Assembly: GCA_016745075.1 (NCBI GenBank)
Contig: JADGDD010000002.1
Location: forward strand, 474,049-538,048
Origin: Planctomycetota bacterium
GTDB taxonomy: Bacteria; Planctomycetota; UBA11346
Length of the DNA stretch: 64,000 bases
Direction of reading: 5' to 3'
Of the stretch, positions 45,791 to 54,753 are shown in pieces. The position numbers and the translations under genes were made by a program. A model generated the notes under the pieces. The model made no database searches. It was given only the letters and a program-made list of their open reading frames with translations, and was not told the DNA's origin. Position 1 is the first letter of the stretch, and each line of letters opens with the position of its first letter.

Positions 45791-46960
45791 TTAAAAACGT
45801 CCTGACCTGAAATTATTTGCAAAGCCTTGAAAGCCGATGGCATCTAGACGATCATATTCTGTTTGCGCAAGCATGCCGTATTCAGTTTCCGGGTATTTTA
45901 AGACTATTGTTTTAAACCCTTTTGTATATTGATTCCAGACATCACGACATCCGCCATTACATGGACCAGTAGCTTTACGAAATATGGCGCGCGCTTGTAT
46001 TTCATCTTGTAATATACTGGACTTACTAGCGTATTTTAATCGTTTTTTCGCTATTTTTATCAAATTCTTGAGAGTTTTACTTTTTTCAACACGCTTGATA
46101 TATGCAGCAAGGCTATCATATTCTTTTAAAGTCTCCAAAGAGCGAAAAGCTACGTTTGTTTTCTCTATAGCCACAATTTCCATCGTTAATTCAGAGTTTT
46201 TTTCAATAAAGTTTCCAAACATATCAAGCAAAGGCGCTTCTATGTCCTCTGTTTGCTTGATTTTTTTTGAATCAGACTGATCTAATGATTCTTTTTTTTG
46301 TATATCGTATAATAATGATCGAATACGTTGTCCGTATGTATGCTCTATCCGACTCAGCAAAATAGCAGCCTCTTCGTCTTTTTTCTTGGCCAATGCCATG
46401 ATTTTTTTGAAAATACTGTAATCGCCATTAACAAACCGCCACCACAAATCGCGCACTTCTGATTTACGGAAATCATCCCCCTTAACAGGGAAAGAACCGT
46501 GCATATTGGCGTATTCATTCGTTAATTCTGGCAATGATATGGCACTACGGCTACCATCTGGCTTAATCAGAACAGAACCGTGAAATTGGTCGTTAAAAGA
46601 ACTGCTGTTCCGAATACGAGCATAAATGATACCTTTCACAGGATCGTGCTTCAGGCCAATTTGAGCCATCATATAATCAATATTCGATCGCTCTGCGACA
46701 ATTATTTGTATGGGAAGCTTTTCTTGTATCCGTCGTGTGTGCAGTTTTTTTATGGCAGAACTTGTACCTGTTACAGTACTGCTACAATTAGAACGATGTG
46801 TATTCATGTACGTAATAATAACAGATTGCCCATCAAAATCTTCTAGCGTATAAGGGTTATCTTTATAGATAATGCCTTCAAAATCTACTGCATACACAGA
46901 AGACGCTATTGTCATTATTACAGAGAGAAAAACCCTGTTCGCTACATCTCTACCAATCAT
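45791..46960 (-). CDS. Exported thioredoxin-fold-related protein with degenerate active site
   Basis: The 389-residue protein has a signal peptide (ending SSVYA). Residues 25-150 follow the TlpA/AhpC layout (YTLEDFDGQSVIITYMNTHRSNC...), but the redox motif is NCSST instead of CxxC, so reductase activity is doubtful. The C-terminal half is helical and Lys-rich and carries a late GPCNGGC motif. It lies downstream of the TlpA-like gene on the same strand and shares the same overall plan, so the two are probably related by duplication. Confidence 0.65.
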   Translation of the reverse strand: MIGRDVANRVFLSVIMTIASSVYAVDFEGIIYKDNPYTLEDFDGQSVIITYMNTHRSNCSSTVTGTSSAIKKLHTRRIQEKLPIQIIVAERSNIDYMMAQIGLKHDPVKGIIYARIRNSSSFNDQFHGSVLIKPDGSRSAISLPELTNEYANMHGSFPVKGDDFRKSEVRDLWWRFVNGDYSIFKKIMALAKKKDEEAAILLSRIEHTYGQRIRSLLYDIQKKESLDQSDSKKIKQTEDIEAPLLDMFGNFIEKNSELTMEIVAIEKTNVAFRSLETLKEYDSLAAYIKRVEKSKTLKNLIKIAKKRLKYASKSSILQDEIQARAIFRKATGPCNGGCRDVWNQYTKGFKTIVLKYPETEYGMLAQTEYDRLDAIGFQGFANNFRSGRF

Positions 46961-47152
46961 ATTTTCCCTTTATACTTTTTGTTTTATAGCAATTACCAGA
47001 AGATATTTTCAATTACCAGTGAGTCCGATCATAGATCACTATCCATCCGATACCTATAACACGATACTCCTTTTTCCAACATGATTTCATCAGCGAACGA
47101 ACAAAAGGCTACTTGAACATCGATTGTCCACTGTTCACTGGAAGTCATGATG

Positions 47153-48178
47153 CTATTGCATACTACACCCTATATTCAGCGTGTGTGTTTCAAACGTTGC
47201 ACGAAGGGCTGCTGCCTGAGTTGCTGCGGCTGTACCTTTGTACTTATTCTCAACCTTTAGTAATTGAGCAATATAAGCTTTAGTGTACCCTTTAATCTTT
47301 TTTGATTTGCTTGCCATTTTTGCAGTAACATGTTTTCTGGAAGCATCTGCCTTAATTGCAGCAACTATCTGGCAGCCTTTTAAAACCTTCTTAAATACCT
47401 TGTCCTTTTTCAGTTTTTTCTGCAAGGACTCGAAGTCTTGTGCTAATTCATCCTGTTTCAATTTTGTTATAGCGTCAGCTAAGGCAGTCATGGCCGCCAG
47501 CGGATCTCCCGATGTCATTTTATTTATTGTTGCCAATTCTTTCTCGGCCCAACCTGCTACGCGATCTAGCAAGAACTGCGCCTCTTCATCTGGACCTGCG
47601 GCAACGATCTTGCGCAGTTTCTTCAACGTATTTTTCCATGACTGGGTCTTACCTATGATTTTTGCAGCTTGAATATGTGTTGTAAATTCACGACCAGCAA
47701 TTAATGCACCCGGAGATGCTGTAATTGCCGCTTTCATTTTGGTTTCTACATCAAAAGGACTACCATCATAGATCAATGTACCTTTATGATCAAAAAGAAA
47801 GCAGTGCGGGATACCCGACACGTTACTGTTTTGCAAATTGCCATTATTAATAACGGCAACAAACTTCTTGCCCCCATTTTCGGCCCACTTTGCAGCAGCC
47901 TGGGTATCGTCTGCACTCTGGCATTGATTTGCTATAATCAGTAAGTTCTCGCCGTACTCTTCCTGCCAATGACTCAAGTGACTGATGCTTCGTAAACATG
48001 GTGGACAATTCACTCCCCAATACTCAAACAGTACAACTTTATTTTGTAAATCTGCCGCTGTGATCTTAGGTCCATTTACATGGCTTCCCAATGTCACTCC
48101 ATCAAGAGTTGCTTCTGAAGCTGCGAGTCCAGATAGACCAGCAAGAGATATGAGCGCACAGCGCTTGATTATGTTCAT
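47153..48178 (-). CDS. Exported TlpA-like thioredoxin-fold protein
   Basis: ATG 48178 is preferred over 48199: it has SD AAGGAG and starts the signal peptide MNIIKRCALISLAGLSGLAA. Residues 25-150 form a TlpA-like thioredoxin domain with WGVNCPPC, a canonical CPPC active site, so it should be a periplasmic thiol-disulfide oxidoreductase. The C-terminal ~170 residues are Lys/Ala-rich helices of unknown role. It lies 59 bp after the sigma-factor gene on the same strand. Confidence 0.82.
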   Translation of the reverse strand: MNIIKRCALISLAGLSGLAASEATLDGVTLGSHVNGPKITAADLQNKVVLFEYWGVNCPPCLRSISHLSHWQEEYGENLLIIANQCQSADDTQAAAKWAENGGKKFVAVINNGNLQNSNVSGIPHCFLFDHKGTLIYDGSPFDVETKMKAAITASPGALIAGREFTTHIQAAKIIGKTQSWKNTLKKLRKIVAAGPDEEAQFLLDRVAGWAEKELATINKMTSGDPLAAMTALADAITKLKQDELAQDFESLQKKLKKDKVFKKVLKGCQIVAAIKADASRKHVTAKMASKSKKIKGYTKAYIAQLLKVENKYKGTAAATQAAALRATFETHTLNIGCSMQ

Positions 48179-48237
48179 AATAGAACACTCCTTATTCATT
48201 TAGTAGATCCAAGAAAGAAAATGGAACAGACCTATTG

Positions 48238-49485
48238 TTAATTGTTACCTATGGGAGTTTCTCCTGCTCTGATATAAATAACGTCACGATTAACGAAATA
48301 AGTTGTCTTTGTTTGCGTTGTTAATTCATCAAGAATTGAACGTAATGATTGATTCTGTGCGTTCAGGGTAACAGTGGTAGCAGTTTGCTTTTTTGTTGTA
48401 TCGGGTGTCTGGATAATATTTACATCTACGATAAAATTATTTCCAGTTATGTCTCTTAAAATACTTATAGATTCATAGAAATTTACATCTGAAAAGGAAA
48501 CGCTTGCTTTCGATTTTAATATATGTTCACTTTTTTCATCTGATAAAGTGGGGATTTTGTCTATTTGCTCAGGTCGATTGTCGAACTCAGACACAGTAAA
48601 AAACATCGTCGTTTTCTTCTGAATTTTTTCATGCAATTGCTCATCGATATTTATTGATATGGGTTCTTCATTTCTAGTTAGTGCTTTTTTTTCTAATTCT
48701 TCTTCAGTAAGAATGTCGATGCTTAGGATAGCTGCCCCAACAATAAGCCCTGTAACACAGGCTATAGAAATTTTAGTCATAAAAGTAACTCCTTGTAGTG
48801 CTACTTCTGGTATAGCGGTAGATGTTTGTGATGATGCAAGCAACTTATTCCAGGATGCTAGCAATGTGGGATTTATAACGCAGCTACTAGCAGCATGCAT
48901 CTGTGCACTCAAGCTTGCTAATGTGCAAGAGACGCCAACGCGTATAAGCCGCTTTCGTAGAGCTTTTAGGCAACGATGTACACGAGTTCGAGCGGTTCCT
49001 GGTGAACACCCAAGTTCTAAAGCCAAATCTTGATGGCTTAAACCGCCATAATAGGCTAACACGAGTGGCTGTCGTTGGCGTTCGGGCATATCGGCTAATG
49101 CTATACGAATGTGATCGGTTAGTTCTTCATGCATGATTTGCTCTGCTGGATCCAGAAAGTGTTTAGGTTGCTGTGCAGCTAAGGCTTCTCGTTTATAGGT
49201 TCTGTCATGTGAACGGAGTAATTGAAGAGATTGAAGGCAGGCAATACGCCGAATCCATGCATATGCCCGAGCTTCTACGTATTCGTCAGCTGTTTGAAAG
49301 GTGTTGATGCCGTTACGAATAGCAAGCAAGGTGTTCTGGGTAGCATCTTCAGCAAGATGCTTATCCCCTAATATGCCTAAAGAGATAGAATAGAGTTCTT
49401 TACCGTAATCGTTCACGATTGCTTCCCACGCAATCTCATTGGGCTGTTTTTTCAGCTTTTCTAGTAACGATACCAAGCAACTCAT
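48238..49485 (-). CDS. ECF sigma factor with membrane-anchored STN-like tail
   Basis: This is a 415-residue fusion. Residues 15-95 are sigma-70 region 2 (YGKELYSISLGILGDKHLAEDATQ, RAYAWIRRIACLQSLQLLRS). Residues 130-185 are region 4 (LVLAYYGGLSHQDLALELGCSPGTARTRVHR). A single transmembrane segment (ISIACVTGLIVGAAILSI) follows at about 237-254. The end (about 325-405, VSFSDVNFYESISILRDIT, LNAQNQSLRSILDELT, VNRDVIYIRAG) resembles the STN domain of secretins and TonB receptors. The tail would be periplasmic and could sense envelope state, possibly secretin status. No separate anti-sigma gene is nearby. Confidence 0.83.
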   Translation of the reverse strand: MSCLVSLLEKLKKQPNEIAWEAIVNDYGKELYSISLGILGDKHLAEDATQNTLLAIRNGINTFQTADEYVEARAYAWIRRIACLQSLQLLRSHDRTYKREALAAQQPKHFLDPAEQIMHEELTDHIRIALADMPERQRQPLVLAYYGGLSHQDLALELGCSPGTARTRVHRCLKALRKRLIRVGVSCTLASLSAQMHAASSCVINPTLLASWNKLLASSQTSTAIPEVALQGVTFMTKISIACVTGLIVGAAILSIDILTEEELEKKALTRNEEPISINIDEQLHEKIQKKTTMFFTVSEFDNRPEQIDKIPTLSDEKSEHILKSKASVSFSDVNFYESISILRDITGNNFIVDVNIIQTPDTTKKQTATTVTLNAQNQSLRSILDELTTQTKTTYFVNRDVIYIRAGETPIGNN

Positions 49486-49969
49486 AGTAGCGACTCCTCT
49501 ACCACTTATATCGCCGCCAAATTGATTGTGTTACAGCATTTTTTTGTATTTTGCAAAAATACTGATTTAAGCGTCTAAAGGAAAGGTTGAGTCTTCCCGT
49601 ATGTCCTTGCATACTAGATGGAAATGTTGAGGTTGCGTAAACAGCATGCGGTTGAGCGTATCTTCTAGATAGAGTGCCTACTCTCTAATAGGAGCTGGAC
49701 AACCACATTTACAGCAGCACTCCGGATTGGTGCCGGACGTCTATTATCCATGGGCAGAGTGCGTGTGATCTCTTGTTGGTTTTGTTTGCTGTGATAAATC
49801 GCCATTTTGATTCGATAGCTGCACTCTGAACTTTTCATACAGCAGCACTTAAAGAACTATATGCACTAAAGTGGGGATTTTTTATTGCAGATTTCATTTT
49901 TAGTAATTTGATAAAAAAATAGTCTCTTTAAAGTGAGGCGCGATGGCACTTTCTCGACTAGGATGTGGC
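49486..49969. other. Intergenic stretch, nothing supported
   Basis: I see no gene, RNA or clear repeat here. Short minus-strand frames are broken by stops. Confidence 0.45.
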
Positions 49970-50716
49970 TTAAGCGGCGGTCTCATGTGTTTTTCTCGGA
50001 TTCCATACCACACTGGTTTCTCGGAAATTCTCCAGACCTTCTTCATGTAAAGGTTCTCCTTGAAAATCTTTCATAAGAGAGGCCATACATCTTTTGTAAA
50101 GAGCTTTTAACCAAGGCATTTTGTTTAATGTCTGTTTACTTTCTTTATCGTGATCTACGCCTATCGCTGCCAAATACACATATTTATATTTCTTTTCATA
50201 TTGGGTGAGCGGCTGATCGGTCAGTATTTTTTCTTTAATGCCTTTTCCTTTTGTGGAGAGAAGGTTGAGGTATGCTTGTGCGCATATATTTTGCTCTTCT
50301 GACCAGACACCTATCAGTTTTTTTTGTTTGCCATCAATTCCTTTTTGAAAAATAGCTGTTTCTAGGGAACAGTCGATTTCAAATTTTGTCATTTCTAGAT
50401 CTTGTTGTTCTAATTGCATGTGAATACCGTTGGCAGGTAGGGCACTAATAGAGAACTCTTTTGGGAGACAGCCGGGACCAGAAATAACCAGCGTTGCAGG
50501 GGGCGGTAACTTTTTGCCAGAAACCCTGAAATATCCTGCGGGGTCGGTAAAGACGCATCTGCAAGGTGTTTATTTTATATAGACAATGGCATCGTGAATT
50601 GGCTCATCAAGCCAATTGACTACGGTGCCACTTATATCTGGCTAATGACCGGTGCCGTACAGATATGAGTAGCAGGTAAGAGAGAGAAAAATAAGAGCAA
50701 TAATAGAATGTTTCAT
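49970..50716 (-). pseudogene. Carboxypeptidase-regulatory-like secreted protein with two in-frame stops
   Basis: SD AGGAG and ATG 50716 open a signal peptide (MKHSIIALIFLSLTCYSYLY). TAG (50642-50644) interrupts after 24 codons and TAA (50570-50572) after 23 more, yet the same frame continues to 49970. Between and after the stops the text reads DISGTVVNWLDEPIHDAIVYI and FTDPAGYFRVSGKKLPPPATLVISGPG, a carboxypeptidase-regulatory-like beta domain. It is followed by an unrecognised ~140-residue region. An internal ATG (50419) could make the last 149 residues without a signal peptide. Confidence 0.7.
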
Positions 50717-50743
50717 AATGGTGCTCCTAAATTCTTAGATATT

Positions 50744-50890
50744 TGCATGCTCCGCACCCCTTAATTAACAATCAGGCCACTTTTCTATAAATAATACCGT
50801 AAATTATCACCTGACCTTTTTTTGTAGACAATATGTCTTTTGCTAAAGGTCAGATTCGTTTCTGAGAAGAGATATAATAAAGGTTATCTT
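50744..50890 (+). repeat. Dispersed repeat, copy 2
   Basis: Starts CCTTAATTAACAATCAGGCC and continues through AAATTATCACCTGACC to TTCGTTTCTGAGAAGAGATA. It shares blocks with copies at 45132 and 52325, and the long 3' part (ATTCGTTTCTGAGAAG) with copy 3. Confidence 0.7.
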
Positions 50891-51138
50891 TTAAAAGGGC
50901 ACGGTTATGTACCTAATGTTATGGTAATAATAGCCGAACAGTTCGTTTCAGTATCTACGTGAGCGAATGAGGTGTCCTTCTCGCCAGGATTCTCATCAAC
51001 ATCTTTGTGTTGGTGATGATCAGCGATGTGACAATAGTAGAGAAATACTCAAATTGTATTTTATGGAACAGGTCATTGATTGTGAATGGAAATATTTGTG
51101 TTTATTGAAATAGATGTGTGCCATGAGGTAATGTCTTT

Positions 51139-52110
51139 TTATTCGGTAATGAATAGTGTTTTGATCATTTTTTCTGCAAATTGTTCGCCAATGTTTGCGT
51201 AGTTTTTTCCTGTGTAGTGGTAGTTATCACGAAGTGGAATGTCATCGACATCAATCCAGTTGCAGTGAGGGTGTCGTTCAGTATAGGCTATAAGGGCTTG
51301 ACGGACTCGGTTGAGGTGTGGTTCCCATGAGCTTCGTTCTCCCCATGCTGGTGAGCCTTTAATTTTTGTGCTGATACGTGCGACGAAAACTGGAATATCA
51401 GTCATTGGTTGTTCAATAAATTGATTGCAGATCTCTAGGATGCTGCCGCTGTAATGTGTGCGGTCATCATGAGGGAAGCCCTCTCTGTTTTTCCAGCCAT
51501 AAACAAAGTCTTCGAAGAGAACGTCGTAGTTGTTACTCGCAACAAGATTGTTGGAGTCGCCTTCACCTTGATACCAGCACAGACTTTTTATGTGAGGGGT
51601 GTATCCTTGGTCCTTCAAGGCTTGTAGAGCAGTTTGTAAGCGTTGTTGGTAGCGCTTGTTACCTGGTTTCTGGACAAAGGTTTCTATTTTGCTGTGCGGT
51701 CGCCATGTTTTCTGATCTCGACCACCCGCATTCCAGAAACCACAAAGGCTGGTTGCACCCTGACAAACGTTGAATACGGCCACCTTTCCGGTTGGGCTAT
51801 TCTGTTGTAGCTGTGTCCAGATCCGATAAGCGACAACATGTTCCCAGCCAAGACGCTTACTCTGATGTAGTGATATCCAGCCGGAGCTTTCCAGTTTGCT
51901 GCCTTTTGAATAGTGGTAGAGGACGGGGTTGTTACTGTTCTTGAGCCATTGAGCGATGGCAGGTTCATGTTTTTCCATCTCTTTTTTCGTTATATTACCA
52001 GCCATGTTGGATTGACCACCGAACAGATAAACTTGAATAGGAACTGGTTCGGCACAGAAAATGTTGCAGATGAAAGTAAGGAGTAGTCCTACAGTGAAAA
52101 TGTTTAACAC
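51139..52110 (-). CDS. Secreted SGNH hydrolase / sialate O-acetylesterase-like carbohydrate esterase
   Basis: The 323-residue protein has a signal peptide (ending NIFCA). Motif order: FGGQSNMAGN with the nucleophile Ser (about residue 35), FNVCQGATSLCGFW, CWYQGEGDSNN, and a C-terminal DDIPLRDNYHYT containing the catalytic Asp/His pair. This is the SASA/DUF303-type carbohydrate esterase family, which removes acetyl groups from sialic acid or plant polysaccharides. It stands alone, flanked in direct orientation by copies 2 and 3 of the dispersed repeat. Confidence 0.85.
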   Translation of the reverse strand: MLNIFTVGLLLTFICNIFCAEPVPIQVYLFGGQSNMAGNITKKEMEKHEPAIAQWLKNSNNPVLYHYSKGSKLESSGWISLHQSKRLGWEHVVAYRIWTQLQQNSPTGKVAVFNVCQGATSLCGFWNAGGRDQKTWRPHSKIETFVQKPGNKRYQQRLQTALQALKDQGYTPHIKSLCWYQGEGDSNNLVASNNYDVLFEDFVYGWKNREGFPHDDRTHYSGSILEICNQFIEQPMTDIPVFVARISTKIKGSPAWGERSSWEPHLNRVRQALIAYTERHPHCNWIDVDDIPLRDNYHYTGKNYANIGEQFAEKMIKTLFITE

Positions 52111-52324
52111 GATTCATTTCTCCATGGTGTTAGTCAATCGAAATTTGTTCAGCTCAGAGATGTTGTTTATTGACAATGGATCATAAATCTCTGTATGAAA
52201 CTATTATTCTATTGTCTACTATTTGAAAAGCGTCGTGAGAGGCTTTGTAGTAGTGGCATTTCTGTACAGAGTCGCAAGAGTTAGATGTGATATTGTAGTG
52301 CTTTCTATGATAGCATTTCGATCT

Positions 52325-52460
52325 TCCCTCCTCTTAATGAATAATTAGGCCACTGTTCTATAACAATAACGTGCATGATCAGCTAACCTTTCTTTGCAGA
52401 TCATATTTTCTCCGCTAAATGCCATATTCGTTTCTGAGAAGATATATAAAAGCTTATGTT
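52325..52460 (+). repeat. Dispersed repeat, copy 3
   Basis: TCTTAATGAATAATTAGGCCAC, CTAACCTTTCTTTGCAGA and ATATTCGTTTCTGAGAAGATATA follow in the same order as in copy 2. Confidence 0.65.
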
Positions 52461-52598
52461 ATTACAGAGATTATAACAGCAGAGGGGTGCTGTAAGGTTA
52501 TAGTGCTAGGTAAGGAAACCCGCATATAATGGCTACAACCAAGTGGATGCTTATGCGTAGTGAAGGAGTATGCCCTAAACTTTATGATTCCAAAAAGA

Positions 52599-52633
52599 AA
52601 GCCCTATTATAACTTGTTGTTATAATAGGGCTT
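52599..52633 (-). terminator. Terminator hairpin following a tRNA 3'-end fragment, copy 1
   Basis: AGCCCTATTATAAC and GTTATAATAGGGCT pair perfectly with a 5-base loop. On the minus strand it follows the tRNA-like 3' end and is itself followed by a T-rich stretch, the usual order for a tRNA gene terminator. Confidence 0.7.
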
Positions 52634-52929
52634 ATGGCGGAAGGACGGGGATTCGAATAATGACATATTTTTGAAAAACTTACCGCTATACCCATCTATA
52701 TACTTACTATTTCTTAGTTTAGAAAGTGTAAATGAAATGGCCGTTTAGTCAAGAATATGGCCATATATGCGGTTTTATGGGAAAGGTTTTTCGTGGCTCA
52801 CCTGAGACTCACGATGCCTTTCTTTTTAGCTAGAGCGTTGGGAGTAGTTTAATTTAGTGCATTTCTTGATTTGAGCAAGTTGGTGTAAGTTTAGATAGAA
52901 TAAGGATTAATCTTTTTTAAGGGGTACGG
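52600..52929 (+). repeat. ~320-bp direct repeat, left copy, with embedded tRNA 3' end (att-like)
   Basis: This matches 54361-54682 in the same orientation over almost its whole length, with scattered substitutions and small indels. It starts with a hairpin and then TGGCGGAAGGACGGGGATTCGAA (52635-52657). Read on the minus strand, that is the T-loop and acceptor 3' end of a tRNA including CCA. The rest of the tRNA is absent. Such a fragment is what integration at a tRNA gene leaves behind. The pair of copies brackets the Fic gene. Confidence 0.75.
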
Positions 52930-52980
52930 GTATTTGCCATCCCGTAGAAACCACCAGCGATATCAAGAAAAGTGGACGTG

Positions 52981-53019
52981 TTTTAGCCGATTCATAGGAG
53001 AGCTATGAATCGGCTAAAA
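52981..53019. repeat. Perfect 17-bp inverted repeat downstream of the Fic gene
   Basis: TTTTAGCCGATTCATAG and CTATGAATCGGCTAAAA enclose GAGAG. It lies 15 bases past the Fic stop codon. It lacks the T-run of a classical terminator on either strand but would form a stable hairpin. Confidence 0.6.
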
Positions 53020-53034
53020 TTACGTTTTGTGTGT

Positions 53035-54198
53035 TTAGATATCTGTATCTCGCGCTAATTCATTGAGGTAGGAACGATAGACATAAACCCTGTCTCGTGC
53101 TTTACCTGTATTTTCTTCAAGTATGCCAGCTTCAACAAGGGCATTAATTGCTTTTCGTGCTGTTGGTTTACTGGTCTCAAATAGTGTAACAACTTGTGTC
53201 GTCGTAATCATTGGATGCTCAGGTAATATTTCTAGAAGGCGGATAGCAGAAACACTTGCCGTTTTATGGGCAAGAAAAGATCGTCTATCGTCACTTATCA
53301 TTTTGAATAAGCGAGTGGCGGTAATGATTCCATCTTCAGCGGCTTCGATAACGCAGTCGAGGAAAAAGGAGATCCATCCTTCCCAGTCTCCTTCTGTACG
53401 AACAGCGCCAAGGTATCGATAGTATTCAGATTGTCGTCGTTTGAATGCGAGACTTAAATACAATAATGGTGATTGCATGAAGCCCCAATGCTCAGCAAGA
53501 AGTGTTATCAACATACGGCCAAGCCTGCCATTGCCATCAAGAAATGGATGTATGGTTTCAAATTGTACATGAGCTAAACCAGCACGAATAAGTGGTGGCA
53601 GGGTCTCATCAGATGTATGAATCCAGCCTTCTAAATCAGCGAGTAGTTCATCAAGGCAATCTGCTGGGGGAGGAACGAAGAGTGCATTTCCAGGACGGCT
53701 TCCGCCAATCCAGTTTTGACTTTTACGCACAACTCCAGGTTGTCGATCAGCGCCACGAACTCCTGACATAAGGAGCTTGTGCGTTTCTGTCAGTAAACGC
53801 CGACTAATGGGTAGCCCTTTTGGATCATGTAATTGCTTTCGAGCATAAGTGAGGGCTGTAATGTAATTGCAGACTTCTTCAACATCAGCAGGCTGTTCAG
53901 TACGCTGTGTTGCTTCGTAAATGGCAATATCATGAAAAGTGGCTTGAGTGCCTTCAATGCGAGAAGAAACCAAGGCTTCTTTGCGAACAAAGCCATACAA
54001 GAACCATTGTGCGCTTGGCACCATATTTTCACAAACAGAGAGTCTCGTTAAGGCATCGGTTGCTTTTTGAAGTTGAGTGAGATGTTCATCAGTGAGTGTG
54101 AGTTCTGGGTTTTGAGGGGGAAGGCTATGTGGTATAAAACATTTCACAGCTTCTTCTGCTGTACCAGTGTTACGGTAGCGACCAGTAGTGCGATGCAT
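53035..54198 (-). CDS. Fic-family protein (AMPylase-type) with N-terminal inhibitory helix and C-terminal HTH
   Basis: The 387-residue protein carries the Fic motif HPFLDGNGRLGR (catalytic His) around 215-227. The N-terminal inhibitory signature SSRIEGT (S-x-x-x-E-G) lies near 80, placing it in the class with built-in autoinhibition. The C-terminal ~70 residues (MITTTQVVTLFETSKPTARKAINALVEAGIL) form a helix-turn-helix. These proteins transfer AMP to hydroxyl side chains and often regulate their own or host functions. Flanked by the ~320-bp direct repeats, it looks like an acquired module. Confidence 0.9.
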   Translation of the reverse strand: MHRTTGRYRNTGTAEEAVKCFIPHSLPPQNPELTLTDEHLTQLQKATDALTRLSVCENMVPSAQWFLYGFVRKEALVSSRIEGTQATFHDIAIYEATQRTEQPADVEEVCNYITALTYARKQLHDPKGLPISRRLLTETHKLLMSGVRGADRQPGVVRKSQNWIGGSRPGNALFVPPPADCLDELLADLEGWIHTSDETLPPLIRAGLAHVQFETIHPFLDGNGRLGRMLITLLAEHWGFMQSPLLYLSLAFKRRQSEYYRYLGAVRTEGDWEGWISFFLDCVIEAAEDGIITATRLFKMISDDRRSFLAHKTASVSAIRLLEILPEHPMITTTQVVTLFETSKPTARKAINALVEAGILEENTGKARDRVYVYRSYLNELARDTDI

Positions 54199-54360
54199 AT
54201 GAAAGCCCTCTTTCTTTTTTCAGTTGCTTAGGAAAGAAGTCTTACTTAGTGAGGAGCGCTAGGAAAGGACTCTTTCTTAGCGGGTATTTGAGAGCGTATC
54301 AGAGAGGGAGTATTTGCTATCCCATAGCCATCGTTGGGCAACCTATGGGCAACAAAAAAA

Positions 54361-54682
54361 GTCACGTCATAAACCATTGTTATGACGGGACTTATGGCGG
54401 AAGGACAGGGATTCGAATAATGACATATTTTCTAAAAACTTACGGCTATATCCATCTATATACTTACTATTTCTTGCTTTAGAGAGTGTAATTGAAATGG
54501 CCTTTTAGTCAAGGATATGGCTATATATGCGGTTTTATGGGAAAGGTTTCTTGTGACTCTATTGAAGCTGACGATGCCCTTTCTTTTTAGCTGGAGCGCT
54601 GGGAGCAGTTGATTTTAGTGCATTTTTTGATTTGAGTAAGTCTTGGTAAAAATATGGCCTAATTTTTTTTTAAGGGGTACGA
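54361..54682 (+). repeat. ~320-bp direct repeat, right copy, with embedded tRNA 3' end (att-like)
   Basis: Right-hand partner of 52600-52929. It begins with a diverged hairpin (AGTCACGTCATAA...TTATGACGGGACT), then TGGCGGAAGGACAGGGATTCGAA (54395-54417, one base different from the left copy) and the shared leader down to TTTAAGGGGTACG. It ends about 70 bp before the AbiEi-like start. Confidence 0.75.
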
Positions 54683-54714
54683 GAGATGCATTAATGATGC
54701 GAACCTTTATGCTT

Positions 54715-54751
54715 GAATGCAACAAAAAAGTAGATACTTTTTGTTGCATTC
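54715..54751. promoter_or_regulatory. Long near-perfect palindrome abutting the antitoxin start (probable operator)
   Basis: GAATGCAACAAAAAAGTA and TACTTTTTGTTGCATTC pair over 17 bases, with one extra A and a GA centre. It ends two bases before ATG 54754. AbiEi-type antitoxins repress their own operon by binding inverted repeats. Its position over the start region fits that role. Confidence 0.65.
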
Positions 54752-54753
54752 AT

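Noticed and set aside
50985..51030. ATCAACATCTTTGTGTTGGTGATG considered as a CRISPR-type or terminator repeat
   Set aside because: Single imperfect hairpin with no repeats or spacers around it.
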